A stretch of 64,000 bases of DNA from Helianthus annuus. Taxonomy: Eukaryota > Streptophyta > Magnoliopsida > Asterales > Asteraceae. How positions within the stretch are numbered: the first letter of the stretch is position 1; every line of letters begins with the position of its first letter. A program made the position numbers and the translations under genes. Shown piece after piece: positions 44,880 to 57,639 of the stretch. The stretch covers positions 149,603,692 to 149,667,691 of the forward strand of contig NC_035434.2 of assembly GCF_002127325.2 (NCBI RefSeq). Direction: 5' to 3'. The notes under the pieces are model-generated. The model was given only the letters and a program-made list of their open reading frames with translations, made no database searches and was not told where the DNA came from.

Positions 44880-45445
44880 TAATCTAATATCTAATAGTTA
44901 AATATAACAGGGATATGAAATTTAAATAAATTCACCGTTTGGTCAATAACACTTTCAACTTACAAATTGTATCACGTCACTCTTAACTTTCAACTTATTT
45001 TCTATCGACACTCCCAAACTAACTGAACCATAGCCCAATTAGGTTTTTTGCTGACATGACATTGTTTAGTGACGTGGCACTTTGGCGGACGTGACATTTT
45101 TTTATGTGACATCTAACATGGCATTTTTTGCTGACGTGCCATCTGACGTCAGCTAACTGGGTTAGGGTTTAATTAGTTTGGGAGTGCCAAAAAAATATAA
45201 GTTGAAAGTTGGGAGTGACGTAGTACAATTCGTAGTTGAGAGTATTAGAGTAATTACAAGTTTTGTCCTTTATGTTTGTACCAAATTGCAGCCGGTGTCC
45301 TTTGCCGAGTTTTGTCCTTAATGTTTCAAAATCCTACACGTTATGTCCTTTAGCCTTAACTTAGTCAGATTTTTTTGTTAAATATGGTCATGTACCTTGC
45401 ACATGGGGTATTCTTGTCATTTTACTTCATCAGGGACTATTGTGT

Positions 45446-45768
45446 AAAAAAAGTTATAGTAAGGGATTGTTGTGTAAAATATAAAAAACATCTACATGTA
45501 TAAAAAATCTGCAAACCCCTCTCTCTCTCTCTCCTCCCTCTCCAACCTCAAGATGACGGAAGTGGTGGTGGTTTCATGGTAAAATTGGCGGCAACGATGA
45601 CAGTGTGGTGGTGGTTTCAAGATGAATCGGGGACGATAGTGACGGTGGTGGTTTCAAGATGAATCAGTGGTGGGTGTATAGCTTCAAGATGACGGCTGTG
45701 GCGGGGAACGATGGAAATGGATCGGTGAAGCTCGCACCAACAAACCCAGAAAACAACTCACACCCAGA
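45446..45768 (+). other. Pack-MULE cargo left of the solo LTR, origin unknown
   Basis: A (CT)n tract at 45518-45540 is followed by repeats of GTGGTGGTTTCAAGATGA with no long frame. With the LTR removed the last about 60 bases run into the ObgC-like fragment. It may be a second captured piece or the 5'UTR of the same gene. Confidence 0.4.
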
Positions 45769-48700
45769 AACCCTGTCACACCCCGATATTTACACGTTTC
45801 ACCGGTGGGCCCGATGGGGGATTATCGTGGCGTAGTTGATAACATTACAGTCAAGCAACACAATATTTAAATGCACAACGGAAGCAAAAGATAGATATAT
45901 TTCAACCAAATATAATTGTAATATCAAGTATCACAAACAGTTGAAAATAATCCACAGGGGGATCAAAATAAATAGGAAACGTTGTTCAACAGTTTTGATA
46001 TCCAAGCTTGAGAGACTTATTGTGGACGCTAGGAGAAAGCCAGCCTAGTTCGCGTGGTACCTGCACTTAACCTTTTTGGGAAAAATACGTCAGTTTACAC
46101 TGGTAAATACGTTCAACCGACTCATTTTGAAAAGTTTAATAAAATTGATTTAAATGCACGTGGCACAAACTTTTATAACTTGGGATAATTATTTGAATAT
46201 AATACTTGTAAACGATTTACATGTTTCTTATGCGTTCAGTAGCCCGATCCGTAGTCCGGGTTAAAGATTAATAGACACACCACATTATTTATTCATTTAT
46301 GCATTGACTGGTGTACGCCTACACCCCGTGCTCAGGTCGTGGCCATCTCGTAAGATGATGCCAAGGATATCCGGGACATGGTCATTAACCTCCCAAAGGC
46401 TTTAAGCAAACAAAACATTTCAAAACGAAGCATATCAATGATTTAATCTCTATTCGATTAAAGATTCAATGCTGGACCAAGCGGTATTTTATATACCGTA
46501 CCCCAAGCCCGTATAAGGGAAATTAAGTTAAAAGTATTTACCTTTGCAAGTATCAATCACAAATAGCAAGTGCGTGTAGCTTTTACCAGGTCTCCTATTC
46601 TGGAACGAAGGTTTATAATAACCCATTAGAATCCTAACGGGTCCTTAATTAAGTCTAAACTTAGACCGGTTAGTTTTAACGAAAGATACGATTCAAACGC
46701 ATGGTTAAGCGAAGACCGGAATAGAATGTGATTTAGACCCGACAAGTTTGAATACTTGTATGATATGGGTAATCTAACCACATTCTGGATTTTGAGATAA
46801 AACCGATAAGGTTTGACTCGTTTCGGCTAATTTATGCAAACTAGTTACATAAACCAAACCGAACGCGCAAGAGGCGTAACGGGTGACCGTAAGAGTCATT
46901 TACAGGCTTCCTAAGTTAATATGCCTCAAATATGTTGTGACATCAGTAAGATATCTTCTATTATGCCCGAAATGAATTAAAACTCAAACTATGCCTCGTA
47001 GGGGTATTTTGGTCATTTACAAGGTTATAAAAGAGTTTAAGTATTAACCTGAGTTACAGGTCTGATATAATCAGAAAAAATACTTAATTTACTAAGTTAT
47101 AACAGTAGGGTATTGCATATATGTGAAATTTATCAATTATAACCAAACTATGCACTGTAGGGGCATTTTGGTAATTTCACATAAGCCGAAAGCTCAAAAC
47201 CGAAGTCTGAGTTAAACAACTTTTGCTTACTGTTAAAATATTATAATTTACCTAAAATATCAGTAGGTATCAACCCTTGTATGTTTAAAATAGTTTTAGT
47301 ACATACTATGCGTTATAAGCGCTTAAAAAAGGCGATTAGAAGCCGTTTCCGGGTTCTATATAGAGAGCTGAAATTTTTATTATTCCTAAAGGTTTAAAAT
47401 AAATTATTTATCATATAAAATCAGTAGCAAAAGGCTTGGGGTCAAAAAGATATGTAAAACTCATTTTATAGCCTAAAAGGGCAAAACCGACAATCACCGA
47501 ATCAAGCTTATAACTCTAAGTTATGCTCAGCCTAAAATTAATTAAAAATCTTCAAAAATCCCAAAATATTATATTACATCAGTGGGTAACAAGTTTGATA
47601 TCAAAAAGTAGGTTTAAATAGGCTATATGCTAATTATGCCGTTAAATCGCTAAAAAGCTTTCTAATTACGCTAATGAGCATAACTCTCAATCTACACCTC
47701 AAACTGATGTCAAATTTTGGTTACAAGTTTATAAATCAGTAACTAAGGTTTCCACTCTTTTACCTTTTTAAAAGTCACGTTTTATGGTGAAAAAGGGCAT
47801 AATAGTCAACATATGAGCAATTAACGGAATCATGCATATTAATTAGATAACTAATGAACCAAGGTGTATAATCACAGAGGGTTATACTAGCATGTAACCT
47901 GGTCCTAAGGAAGCTCTAAGGTATTTCCATATCATACTAAAACGAGTCAGAACTGAAGTCAAAGCAAAAGTCAAAGTTTTGCGACTTTCGGTTCCGAACC
48001 GGGTCCAAACAGAAAATTGTCGGATCAAACAAGTTTAGACCAGTTCTTACACTTATTACCAAGTTATATGAATGATAAAATAGGTTACACACCTTCTACA
48101 TTGTTAATTATGCGTTAATTCGAAGATTAGCATTCTGTTGACTTTTTCTAATCAACTTTGACCCGACAAATGGTCTAGTTAGAGTGGAAATCAGAGGGTG
48201 TCCTTTTAAGGGTTTATTGCCCACATGAATACCAACTTATAACTACTTTCAATTCGACTAATCAGTGGACCATTAATGATTAATTGATAAGTCAAACCTT
48301 AATTACGATGATTTGACTTTTAGGCTAATAACTAAGCAAAACTCAACTAAGGAAGGTCAAGGGTACTTACCAAAGTCCTATGCACGATTAGTGATCCCTG
48401 GGCAGAGCTCTTGAGCTCCAGAAATGACCAGAAGATGATTGAGAAGGAATGATCAAAGTTTGCAAACATTGGGGCTTTATATAGTGTTCTTGAATGCTTA
48501 AGATCATGACAAATCATGCTATACATGATCCCTGATGATTAACAAGTGTCCCTAAGGCCTAAGAATTAGTTTAGGCAACTCTTGGAAGTGTTAAAGGGCA
48601 ATACATGTCGCTTACAGGGGCTGAACAGCCAACTGAAATGATTTTCTGCATCTGGGCGTGCCAGGCGGCCCGCGTAAGTGTCTCCCTGGGCTTATGCGGC

Positions 48701-49322
48701 CCGCTTGAGGGTGGTGGTCAGGTTACACAAGTTTTTCAGTTTGCACCCTTGGCTCTTGGTTCTTCGAAAGGTCAACCACACTTTGTTTCTTGCATTTTGA
48801 GCCCCTCTTATTGACTTATAAGGGGTTCATGACTTATACCCACTTTGTTAAGTTCTTGGTCACTTCATGTTACCCGAAAAGTCATAATTTTCAACGTTGA
48901 CGCTTTAACCCCTCGTATACGAATTTGATCATAACTTTCTCATACGATAACGAAACTTTATGAGATTTTTATAGTGCATTCTAGTGAGCATAATTAATCG
49001 TTACAAAGCTTCGGGTTTGCTAAAAGGTCATTCAGAGGTATACTTTAAACATGTTGACACATTTAACCCCTGCAGTTTGTAATCTCTCACTTTCTTTCAT
49101 ATTTAGCTTCGTATGATCCATGATTTATTCGTTTGAAGGTATGAGCATCCTGTAGGGTTACTGTAAAGTATATTTATCCCTTGTTGACATTCTGAACCCT
49201 TATATTCCCATGCTTTCCATGTTTGTCAACTTTAGTCCCTCTAGAGTATACTTTCACATGTTCAAACTTATGACACGTGTCAATACATTATAGGACGTGA
49301 ATTTTCGAGGTGTTACAAACCC
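45769..49322 (-). mobile_element. Solo LTR (3544 bp) of a gypsy family related to the 13.1-kb element
   Basis: 45774-49317 begins TGTCACACCCCGATATT and ends TTCGAGGTGTTACA like the 18213/27653 LTRs and is alignable to them along its length, but with many substitutions and indels. AACCC flanks both sides (45769-45773, 49318-49322). There is no interior, PBS or second LTR, so it formed by LTR-LTR recombination. A TATA box (minus strand) lies at about 48476-48484, with a GC-rich block upstream at 48653-48715. Confidence 0.93.
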
Positions 49323-49822
49323 TAACACAAAAAAGATCAAACCCATTAGCACCCCACCTCTATCCTCCATTTCCGATGGTCAAACAACCACCTTTACTCG
49401 CGTACCCCCTAAAGATGACTTCTTTATCCCCTCTGATCAATCTTCAGAAGTCAAGCCTGTTGATTTGGTAGTACCAACCCATAAAGATAAGAAAGTTTCT
49501 GTTAATAAGACTTAAAAGATAGAGGATGATGATTTAGAGTTGGATAGTGATGAGAGTGATTTGGAAAATGATGGGTTTGATTATGGGAAATTTAAGTTGT
49601 TTGAGGTGAATTCTGATGATGAGTTTGATGATGATGATGAAGAGTATATTGTAGATGAATTAGGGTTTGAAAATGAAAATGAACAAAAGGGTGATGAAGA
49701 AGAATTAGGATTAGGATTGGGATTTGAGTTAGAAGATGTGAGGCAGAAGGTGAAAGGGGTGCCTGCAGTGATGAGATGTTTCGAGTTAGAAGATGGGTTT
49801 TTAATATTTATAATTTATTTTT
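49318..49822 (+). pseudogene. Captured 5' coding fragment resembling chloroplast GTPase ObgC
   Basis: The frame reads TTTFTRVPPKDDFFIPS, then a stop (TAA 49513-49515), then an acidic stretch with DSDESDLENDGFDYGKFKLF and finally KGVPAVMRCF, after which similarity ends. From memory, plant ObgC (CPSAR1) has PPKDDF near its start and KGVPAVMRCF just before the Obg glycine-rich domain. ObgC acts in plastid ribosome assembly. Only the N-terminal region is here; the Obg fold and GTPase domain are absent, so it cannot function. The coding frame is already broken by the stop and by the upstream LTR. Confidence 0.6.
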
Positions 49823-50082
49823 TTTCTTACACAATTATTCCCTTGAATATCAAATTATTTACTCAACAGTCCCTATGGATGTAAAATAACAAAAATACCC
49901 TCATGTGCAAGGCACATGACCATATTTAACAAAAAAAATCTGACTGAGTTAGGGCTAAAGGACATAACGTGCAGGATTTTGAAACGTTAAGGACAAAACT
50001 CGTCAAATTTAAAGGCAAAGGACACCGCCTGCAATTCGGTATAAACTTAAAGGACAAAACTTGTAATTTACTCAGAGTATTA

Positions 50083-51830
50083 TTAGCCAAATGATAAAAA
50101 TTGAGGTTATTTAAATCCCATATCTCAATATAATAAAACCAAAACAAATTTATAATATCTCATATTCATATTTATTATATTATAAATATATTGTTATTCA
50201 ATAAAAAAGATAATGTTCACTAATTTTCTTTGAAAAGAAATACTAGGAAGTCAACAAAAATTACATCCGTTGTTATTATTGAAATAATCAACTATAGTGC
50301 AAGTGCAATTACCAAGTAAATAAACTTGTGGGACCATTTATGTAATTTAAGCAAATTAGATATATCTCAAGGGAGTGTGTAGGTCCCAGAAGAAACAAAA
50401 GTGTAGTGTTTGTGTGTATCTTGAGGTGTGATAAAAGGAGAACCACAAGAGAAGTACATATATTGAAGTGGAGCTTAATGATTATAAGCTTGATTCCTGC
50501 AAATCTTAGTGATTAGAGTGGACGTTGGCTACATCATAAAGTAATTTTCACTCCTAGCTTCATAGTATGTGAATTTAAGTGTGTTATTAACTTATTATAC
50601 CCCATGTAGTGATGTTTGGAAACAAGTATAATTATGACAAGCAATAACTTACTAATATTGTGATGTTTATGAGGAAATTTACTAAGTTTGACTTTTATTC
50701 AAACTTTATGAGAGATTATGTTATAACCACTTCTTATTCATGAAAGTCGATCGTAATCACCATGAAATAAATCCGACGAAAGTTATAGCTATAATTTCAA
50801 GAGTTGTGGAATTTGGTCATAAAAATTCGTGATTTCGAAATAAATTGGTGAATTGTTGGACCTAGAAATAAATCTACATGTATTTTCCAACTTATAAATT
50901 GGTGTGGAAGGCGATCAAGCTCATTGTGGTGGTTTTTTATAACAAACTGATTAACTTAATTTGAAAATTTAGAAGTGAACATTTGAAGTTCAGACACACT
51001 TTATGGTAAAATTGCATGACCAATAGGATTCTTGCAAGTAAAAATGAATAATATTAGCGAGTTTTCCATATTAGCGATGTACATGGTAACAAGGTCCTAT
51101 TTATGCACACTATGCCTTAAGAAACATATAAGTTATACTATTTCTCAATGAACAAGGGTGTTAAATCTAAGTTGACCCAAAAAGCGATTCGAAAGCCATT
51201 GTTGCTTAAGAGAGTACATATAACTTCTAAAAAATGATATACACCAATATTGTCTCTCTTAAGAATATATAATTTGACTATCAAGTTCCTCAATCATATG
51301 CTAACAACTATAAGGACCAACTAGGTACACCGTACATGCTAGTTTATATTGTGCATAACAAGATGTTAGCTAGTTATAATTTGTAAATTGTCTAGTTGTT
51401 ATATACTTGATTCTTGTTAAAACTTAGAAAGTATAATATCATTGAGAATTTGAATCTCACAACCTTTAAAGGACTATGAAATTCAATAAATGACATATTC
51501 TCATTTCTTTGGTAATGGTAACTTTGATTAGCACTTGCTTAATATTGAATACTAAGATCATCACACATTGTTATTGAGAGTTAAATTCGACATTAACAAC
51601 TATGATTTTCACTAAATACTATTGAGAACTTGATTATGGTTAAGCTATGAAAAATGTGATTTTATAAAATTTCCATATGTGAAACTATGCACAACAATGG
51701 TATCTTAATCATGAGTTTGGGTAGATTAATGTGAAACTATAGCACACTTATATTTCTTAGTGAATCATATAAAAATGGTGAATATAGTAAGGAAATTAGG
51801 TTTTGGTATAAGGTTACTATGTCGCGCATG
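50083..51830. other. AT-rich DNA, no gene recognised
   Basis: Scanned for long frames, LTR ends and TIRs; none convincing. No frame exceeds about 75 codons. Confidence 0.6.
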
Positions 51831-52834
51831 ACATGTACTCATGCACGAGAGCCTTATGGGTCTCACACCCTCATCTTGTACGGAATTCACGATGCGTGAC
51901 TTATTGTTAAAGACACCAAGGCATTAAAATATTTACTGTTAAATTGAAGTAGTTGAATTACATTGTTTTAAGATCAAATAACAAATTACAATGAATAGAA
52001 AAATAAACTTTAAGTCTTGATTGTTGATATCTAGGATTAATTTTATGTGGGAAATCCAAGATCCTAGCTAAATCTTTGTATCTGAAAACTTGCAGAAATC
52101 TGCCAACTACGAGAGTTGGTGTATGTTTATAAAAACATAGCTATATACACATTATGTACAACGTCACACATGATCGATATGATGATGATCATGTGGCACA
52201 AACCCCTATGGTTCCCAAAGATATGATCTATAGACCCATAATCATACAACCAATAGATATTGATGTATGATGATAATGAATGTAGGCGTCATGTGTCTAT
52301 AGTTTAAAGTAATATGCGTATATGAATACTATACATGTACTCATGCACGAGAGCCTTATGGGTCTCACACCCTCATCTTGTACGGAATTCACGATGCGTG
52401 ACTTATTGTTAAAGACACCAAGGCATTAAAATATTTACTGTTAAATTGAAGTAGTTGAATTACATTGTTTTAAGATCAAATAACAAATTACAATGAATAG
52501 AAAAATAAACTTTAAGTCTTGATTGTTGATATCTAGGATTAATTTTATGTGGGAAATCCAAGATCCTAGCTAAATCTTTGTATCTGAAAACTTGCAGAAA
52601 TCTGCCAACTACGAGAGTTGGTGTATGTTTATAAAAACATAGCTATATACACATTATGTACAACGTCACACATGATCGATATGATGATGATCATGTGGCA
52701 CAAACCCCTATGGTTCCCAAAGATATGATCTATAGACCCATAATCATACAACCAATCGATATTGATGTATGATGATAATGAATGTAGGCGTCATGTGTCT
52801 ATAGTTTAAAGTAATATGCGTATATGAATACTAT
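51831..52834. repeat. 502-bp near-perfect tandem duplication
   Basis: Units 51831-52332 and 52333-52834 both start ACATGTACTCATGCACGAGA and end TATGAATACTAT. The only difference noticed is AATAGATAT versus AATCGATAT. No ORF spans a unit. Confidence 0.93.
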
Positions 52835-54060
52835 TTGTTATGTTTGGCTTGTAAAAAAATATTTGTTTGTACAATTACATGTTTCCACACGAAAGATAAA
52901 AGCAGAAAAAAGGGCTATGATCTCACCTCGATTTTTGATGAATTTTGTGAGCGTGTTCATTGATTCGTGATGGACCCAAATGTATTAAAAGTGATGATTT
53001 AGGGTCTAAAGAAGTTATGGTGATGTTATTTAGTTGTAATGATCAAGAGCATTAATGATAATATAGTAGTTTCATAGTTTTTGGAAAAACGAAATCTTAA
53101 TAACTTTCCGTGTTGATCTTTAGTCGCGTTTTAAAAATAGCAAACATTATCAAAAAACTATATTAATTTTTTCTTAACAACTTTCTTTTAGAAAAAGTTT
53201 TTCGTTTGAAACATATAAACAGGTAAAAAACATGAAACAAAACCGACTGTCCAAAATGGCACACCTGTTTTGTTTAGACTATTTGAGGGTCCAAACGAAA
53301 GAGTTTTTAGACTTTTTTTTTAATATAGATGGAATGACAATTCAATGAATTTAGTCTTAAAATCAACATATTTAGATAGGTTATGACCATGATATAGTTG
53401 TGACAAGTTCGACACATAATTCTGATGTAAATGAGAAATCACTTATATGTATTCCCTTGATTGATTTTAACGTTTTAACAAAGATAAAAATATAACCCAT
53501 GATTGGTTCTCATGAATACTACATATTTCAGATTTTGATTTATGATCTTCTATGGTTATTAAAGAATGATTAGGCAAGATGATTCTAAAGCTTCGGCAGA
53601 GCTACTTTTGCAATAGATCATCTTGTATGATTCACAAATTGCAACGGCATAGCCGGCATAGTAAATGGGATCCTTTGATATTTGTTTTAGTGTTATAATA
53701 TTTATTAAGGTTAGGATAGGATGATTATATTAATACGAGGAAAGAAAAGACTCAATGGAATTAAAAGAACATGATGTAAATAAAAACGATGAATAAACGA
53801 AGATGATTATCAAAAGACTTACTTGAAACTATAAAAAAATACCCGACTCGTAGCGGAAATAGTACGGGGCATGATGAATTGCTCATAGCTTTTGACTCTA
53901 TTAAAAGTTTCAATATATTTAAAGCATCAATATTAAATGTCACACATAATCATATAAGTTCAACTGAGATTCAAATAAAATAATCCAAAAAGAAATACAA
54001 AACATAAGTTCTTGTTTAATTATTATAAAGCACATCTTATGTGTCTTCTTATTAATCATC
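52835..54060. other. AT-rich DNA, no gene recognised
   Basis: No supported feature found. Confidence 0.6.
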
Positions 54061-54804
54061 AACTTTGAGTACTTGTATCATGAGTAAAAGGAATGTGAAA
54101 GGACAAGAAGGACTACTCATTGTCGGTACAAAGGACAAGGCATGGCCATGCATATGTATGCACGACCGCGCATATCTACACCCAACCAGCCTATAAATAG
54201 AAGTCTTGGCTGCCCATTTTCCTTATCCCATTCCATCCATTCATCTCCTACTTTCCACATACACACTCTCTGGTCTTGAGAGGTCAATAGGAGTTTGGGA
54301 TCACTCCAAAAAATAGCTTGTAGCAGATTGTCTTGAGAGAGAAAGAGAGAGATAATTTATATTCAACAACCATCAATAAGTTGTTTGATTATTATACTTG
54401 ATGAAACATGATCCTTATGATGATCATTGCTTGTGGACAAGTTTCTATGGCCATTCTTGGCTAAACTTCTTGTATTGCTTGGGTTGTTGATTAAGCTTAA
54501 CATGAATTAAATGTTTAACCTTTGGCGAAGTGGTGTGTTATGTCTTTGATAATTCTTTTTACCCTTCTTCATTGGTAATAGGGTTTGTGATTTAGTTTTG
54601 GTCTTTGATCTTGTGAGCATTCTTAATAAACTTAGTGTTGTGAAGCCTATCAGTACAATCATGGTATATGACAACCCATATACTAGTATAGGGGGGGGGT
54701 CCTATTTTGGTAGAGGTTGACCCATTTATAATAAAACACATCTTGTGATCACCCCTCACTTATCAAGGATTTCATTGTTGGCTTGCACGGTGTATATGCT
54801 ATGT
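54061..54804 (+). promoter_or_regulatory. LTR-promoter-like block, truncated by gypsy element B
   Basis: A palindromic ATGCACGACCGCGCAT (about 54156) is followed by TATA box CCTATAAATAG (about 54192), a C/T-rich leader, GAGAGAAAGAGAG and T-rich DNA. It ends abruptly where element B's LTR starts at 54805. The layout parallels 4338-4650 and suggests the same LTR class, though a host promoter cannot be excluded. Confidence 0.4.
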
Positions 54805-56148
54805 TGCAACCCCCGTCCCCTGATTATCCGGGAACGGGAGGCCGCGACCATTTTCGATGGTATCGGTGTTTATCATTTTGGCAGCGGAATTTACATCAAG
54901 ACCGTAGTTAGGAAATATTTTATCAGAGTAAAATACCACGCTTTTATAATATTAAACACATAGGAAAATCTCAAGTTTCAAGTAAACACATTTTATAGGG
55001 ATAAACCCTCTGTTATTTAAATAAAACAACTTCTTTATTTAGGTAACTTTTATAGCCACTTTTCCAAGCCTTCAGTGCTGTCCAACTGGCTTCTATTTGG
55101 CTTTCACACTTTGTTACCTGAAACGCGTTTAAAAACATTTTGTCAGTGGGAAATACTGGTTAGTGAATCCCAGTTTAATCAAGAGGAGTTTTATCCTTTA
55201 ACAGTATTAAGAGCGATTACAATGTTTATATCTACACAATTACTCATTGAGTATTGTCAATCCTGACTGGTGGGTCATATTACACATTGGCTAACTCTTT
55301 GTCCAATGGTAACGTGTTCCATATTTTGTATACAAAACCCCAACATATCCGCAGTAATTGAAGAATTACAAAGACTCAATCACTGCTATTTATAAATTAA
55401 AATATTTAAGGTTTTGTAAAAACAGTTTGCAAAAAGGTTTACAAAAAAGAGATTACTCACATTGCTGTCTTAGGGTTTTCCTTAAGGATTTCCTGGTGAT
55501 TATCTATTAATTACACAAATGCACACGCGTTAGTATAATAACCCAATATTTACATTAGTCTCCCCGAGATGACATTCCAACGACTACGTCGGGCAGAACC
55601 TCGATAGCCGTTACGGAACCCTAAATCAATCGGGCAACGTATCTAATACGTAACCGGGGTTATGATACTTACAACGAGGCAGAACTTCGCTATTTAGGGG
55701 GTATTATGCCCGAAAATTACTTTAGCCATTTAGAAATTCGAGAGAGAAAGAAAGTTGTGAGTGATTTGGGACTGAATGCTCGACCTCTCTATATATAGGG
55801 CTGTTCAGGGGGTCTGTCTCGCCCCGCGAAGACCACACCAAGGTCTTACGCGGCCCGCGACCTAGGTTTGTAGGGCCTAGCTATGACCAGTCAGCACTAT
55901 AGACTCGACACACCGCCCGACACGTGGCAACACCGGGTGCAGCCTGATCACCTATCTGTCGCGCCCCGCGTAGGCCGAAGGCAATGCCTTCGCGCCCTGT
56001 GAGCGACCCCAAAATCTTGATTTTTATTTTATTTTTAATTATATATGGTATTTTGGGCTCGGTTTCCACATACGGGGTATGTTTTAAGACATATAGGGAC
56101 ATTTTAAATATATTAGGGTGTCGGGATAAATTTAAGAAGGTTGTTATA
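54805..56148 (-). repeat. 3' LTR of gypsy element B
   Basis: Starts TGCAACCCCCGTCCC on plus. The other boundary reads TTGTTATA before the PPT, where TTGTTACA would be expected, so the LTR's terminal TG has mutated to TA. A TATA box (minus strand) lies at about 55790-55798, with a CpG-rich block just upstream (55817-55990) containing GGCCCGCG, GCCCCGCG and a GCATTGCC hairpin. The minus-strand PPT AAGGTGGGGAGGA follows at 56149-56161. Confidence 0.75.
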
Positions 56149-56184
56149 TCCTCCCCACCTTGTTTTAGAACTCGTCCTCGAGGT

Positions 56185-56616
56185 CTACTGGAACAGGTGT
56201 GGATATATTCTTCGCATTTCTGATTCAAGCTCCCATGTGTACTCTGGTCCTCTCTTGGAGTCCCACTTCACTTTGACCAGAACTAATCTCTTGTGTTTGA
56301 GATTCTTGACTTTTCTGTCCTCGATCTGTAGAGGTCTTTCTACAAATTTTAACTGTTCATTTACCTCTATATCCATAAGAGGTACTATCAGTGATTCATC
56401 GGCTAAGCACTTTTTAAGATTAGATATATGAAACACATCATGTATTCCTGCCATTTCCTCTGGCAGTTGTAGCTGATAGGCTACAGGTCCTATTCTTCTA
56501 ATAATCTCAAAAGGTCCAACATACCTGGGGCTTAGCTTTCCCGTTTTGATGAATCTTACCACTCCTTTCCAAGGAGAAACTTTCAATAACACCTTGTCTC
56601 CTACCTGAAATTCCAA
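56185..56616 (-). pseudogene. Gypsy B integrase C-terminal tail / chromodomain region
   Basis: A 143-codon piece includes [49 protein letters not shown] and [13 protein letters not shown]. This is the conserved tail of plant chromovirus integrases (GPY/F and chromo-like shadow). It is in a different frame from the upstream integrase part, so a frameshift lies between 56616 and 56715. Confidence 0.9.
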
Positions 56617-56714
56617 CGACTTTCGCCTGTTATCTGCATAACTCTTCTGTCGATCACGTGCTGAACTGCTGATTTTAGTTGCTCCTTGACTTGAATGATT
56701 TTGTCCATTGTTTC

Positions 56715-57557
56715 TTATACTATCTCAGGTCCGGATAGTTGCTTTTCTCCAATCTCTGCCCAACAGACTGGAGTTCGGCACTTTCGTCCATAAAGTGCTT
56801 CGAATGGTGCAGCATTGATACTTGTATGATAGCTGTTATTATAAGAAAATTCTATTAATGGTAAGTGTTCGTCCCAATTACCTCCGAAATCAATTACACA
56901 AGCTCTAAGCATATCTTCCATTGTCTGAATTGTCATTTCACTTTGTCCGTCCATTTGAGGATGAAAAGCAGTGCTTAGATTGAGCTTGGTTCCCATGGCT
57001 TTTTAGAAACTTGTCCAAAAATATGAGGTAAAACGGTTATCTCTATCAGAAACAATGGATAAAGGAATTCCATGTAATGAAACTATGTCATTTACATACA
57101 ACTTAGCTAATTGTTCCATACTGAAAGTTTCCTTCATTGGTAGGAAATGAGCTGACTTAGTTAGCCTGTCTACAATCACCCAGATTGTATCATTACCTTT
57201 TCTTGTTTTGGGTAATTTAATAACAAAATCCATTGTTATCAATTCCCATTTCCAAACTGGCATTTCCAACTGTTGCAATAAACCTGAGGGTTTTTGATGT
57301 TCACCTTTGACCTGTGAACAGGTTAAACACTTCGCAACATAAGTTGTTATATCCTTTTTCATTCCTATCCACCAAAAATTCTTTCTTAAATCCTGATACA
57401 TCTTATCACTTCCAGGATGCATCGTATACTTAGACTTATGGGCTTCTTCTAATATACGGTGGCGTAGGTTTCCTAATTTAGGTATCCATACCCTTTTCTT
57501 ATGGAATCTCCAAATTCCATATGTTCCTTGTTCTAGTTCCTTAATCATTCCTTTCAA
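56715..57557 (-). pseudogene. Gypsy B integrase zinc finger and catalytic core
   Basis: HKSKYTMHP...CLTCSQVK forms the HHCC finger. ITMDFV and IVSDRD carry the first two catalytic Asp residues, and [15 protein letters not shown] (in the 56715-56996 segment) the Glu. The two segments are in the same frame, separated by a single stop codon at 57003-57005 ([13 protein letters not shown]). Apart from that stop the core is well preserved. Confidence 0.9.
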
Positions 57558-57639
57558 CTTCTCAGTATCATCCTTGATTACTGATTCTTGTGCCTTTCTA
57601 ATCTGTTCATTTAAATCTACCTATAGATTTATTTTAAGA

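Larger units (their letters stand above)
45239..50082. mobile_element. Pack-MULE with captured gene fragment and 9-bp TSD
   Basis: The left TIR (45248-about 45445) and inverted right TIR (about 49863-50073) start GAGTAATTACAAGTTTTGTC and GAGTAAATTACAAGTTTTGT and stay alignable for about 200 bp. AGAGTATTA flanks perfectly at 45239-45247 and 50074-50082, the 9-bp signature of Mutator-like elements. No transposase is present. The cargo includes an ObgC-like coding fragment, and a 3.5-kb solo LTR inserted later. Without the LTR the element was about 1.28 kb. Confidence 0.92.

Noticed and set aside
49540..49884. Functional acidic protein gene of 114 codons
   Set aside because: It is the continuation of the ObgC-like fragment after a stop, inside a Pack-MULE, and runs into the TIR at its 3' end.
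55881..56228. 115-codon minus-strand ORF
   Set aside because: It spans the LTR/PPT boundary of gypsy B and has no family resemblance.
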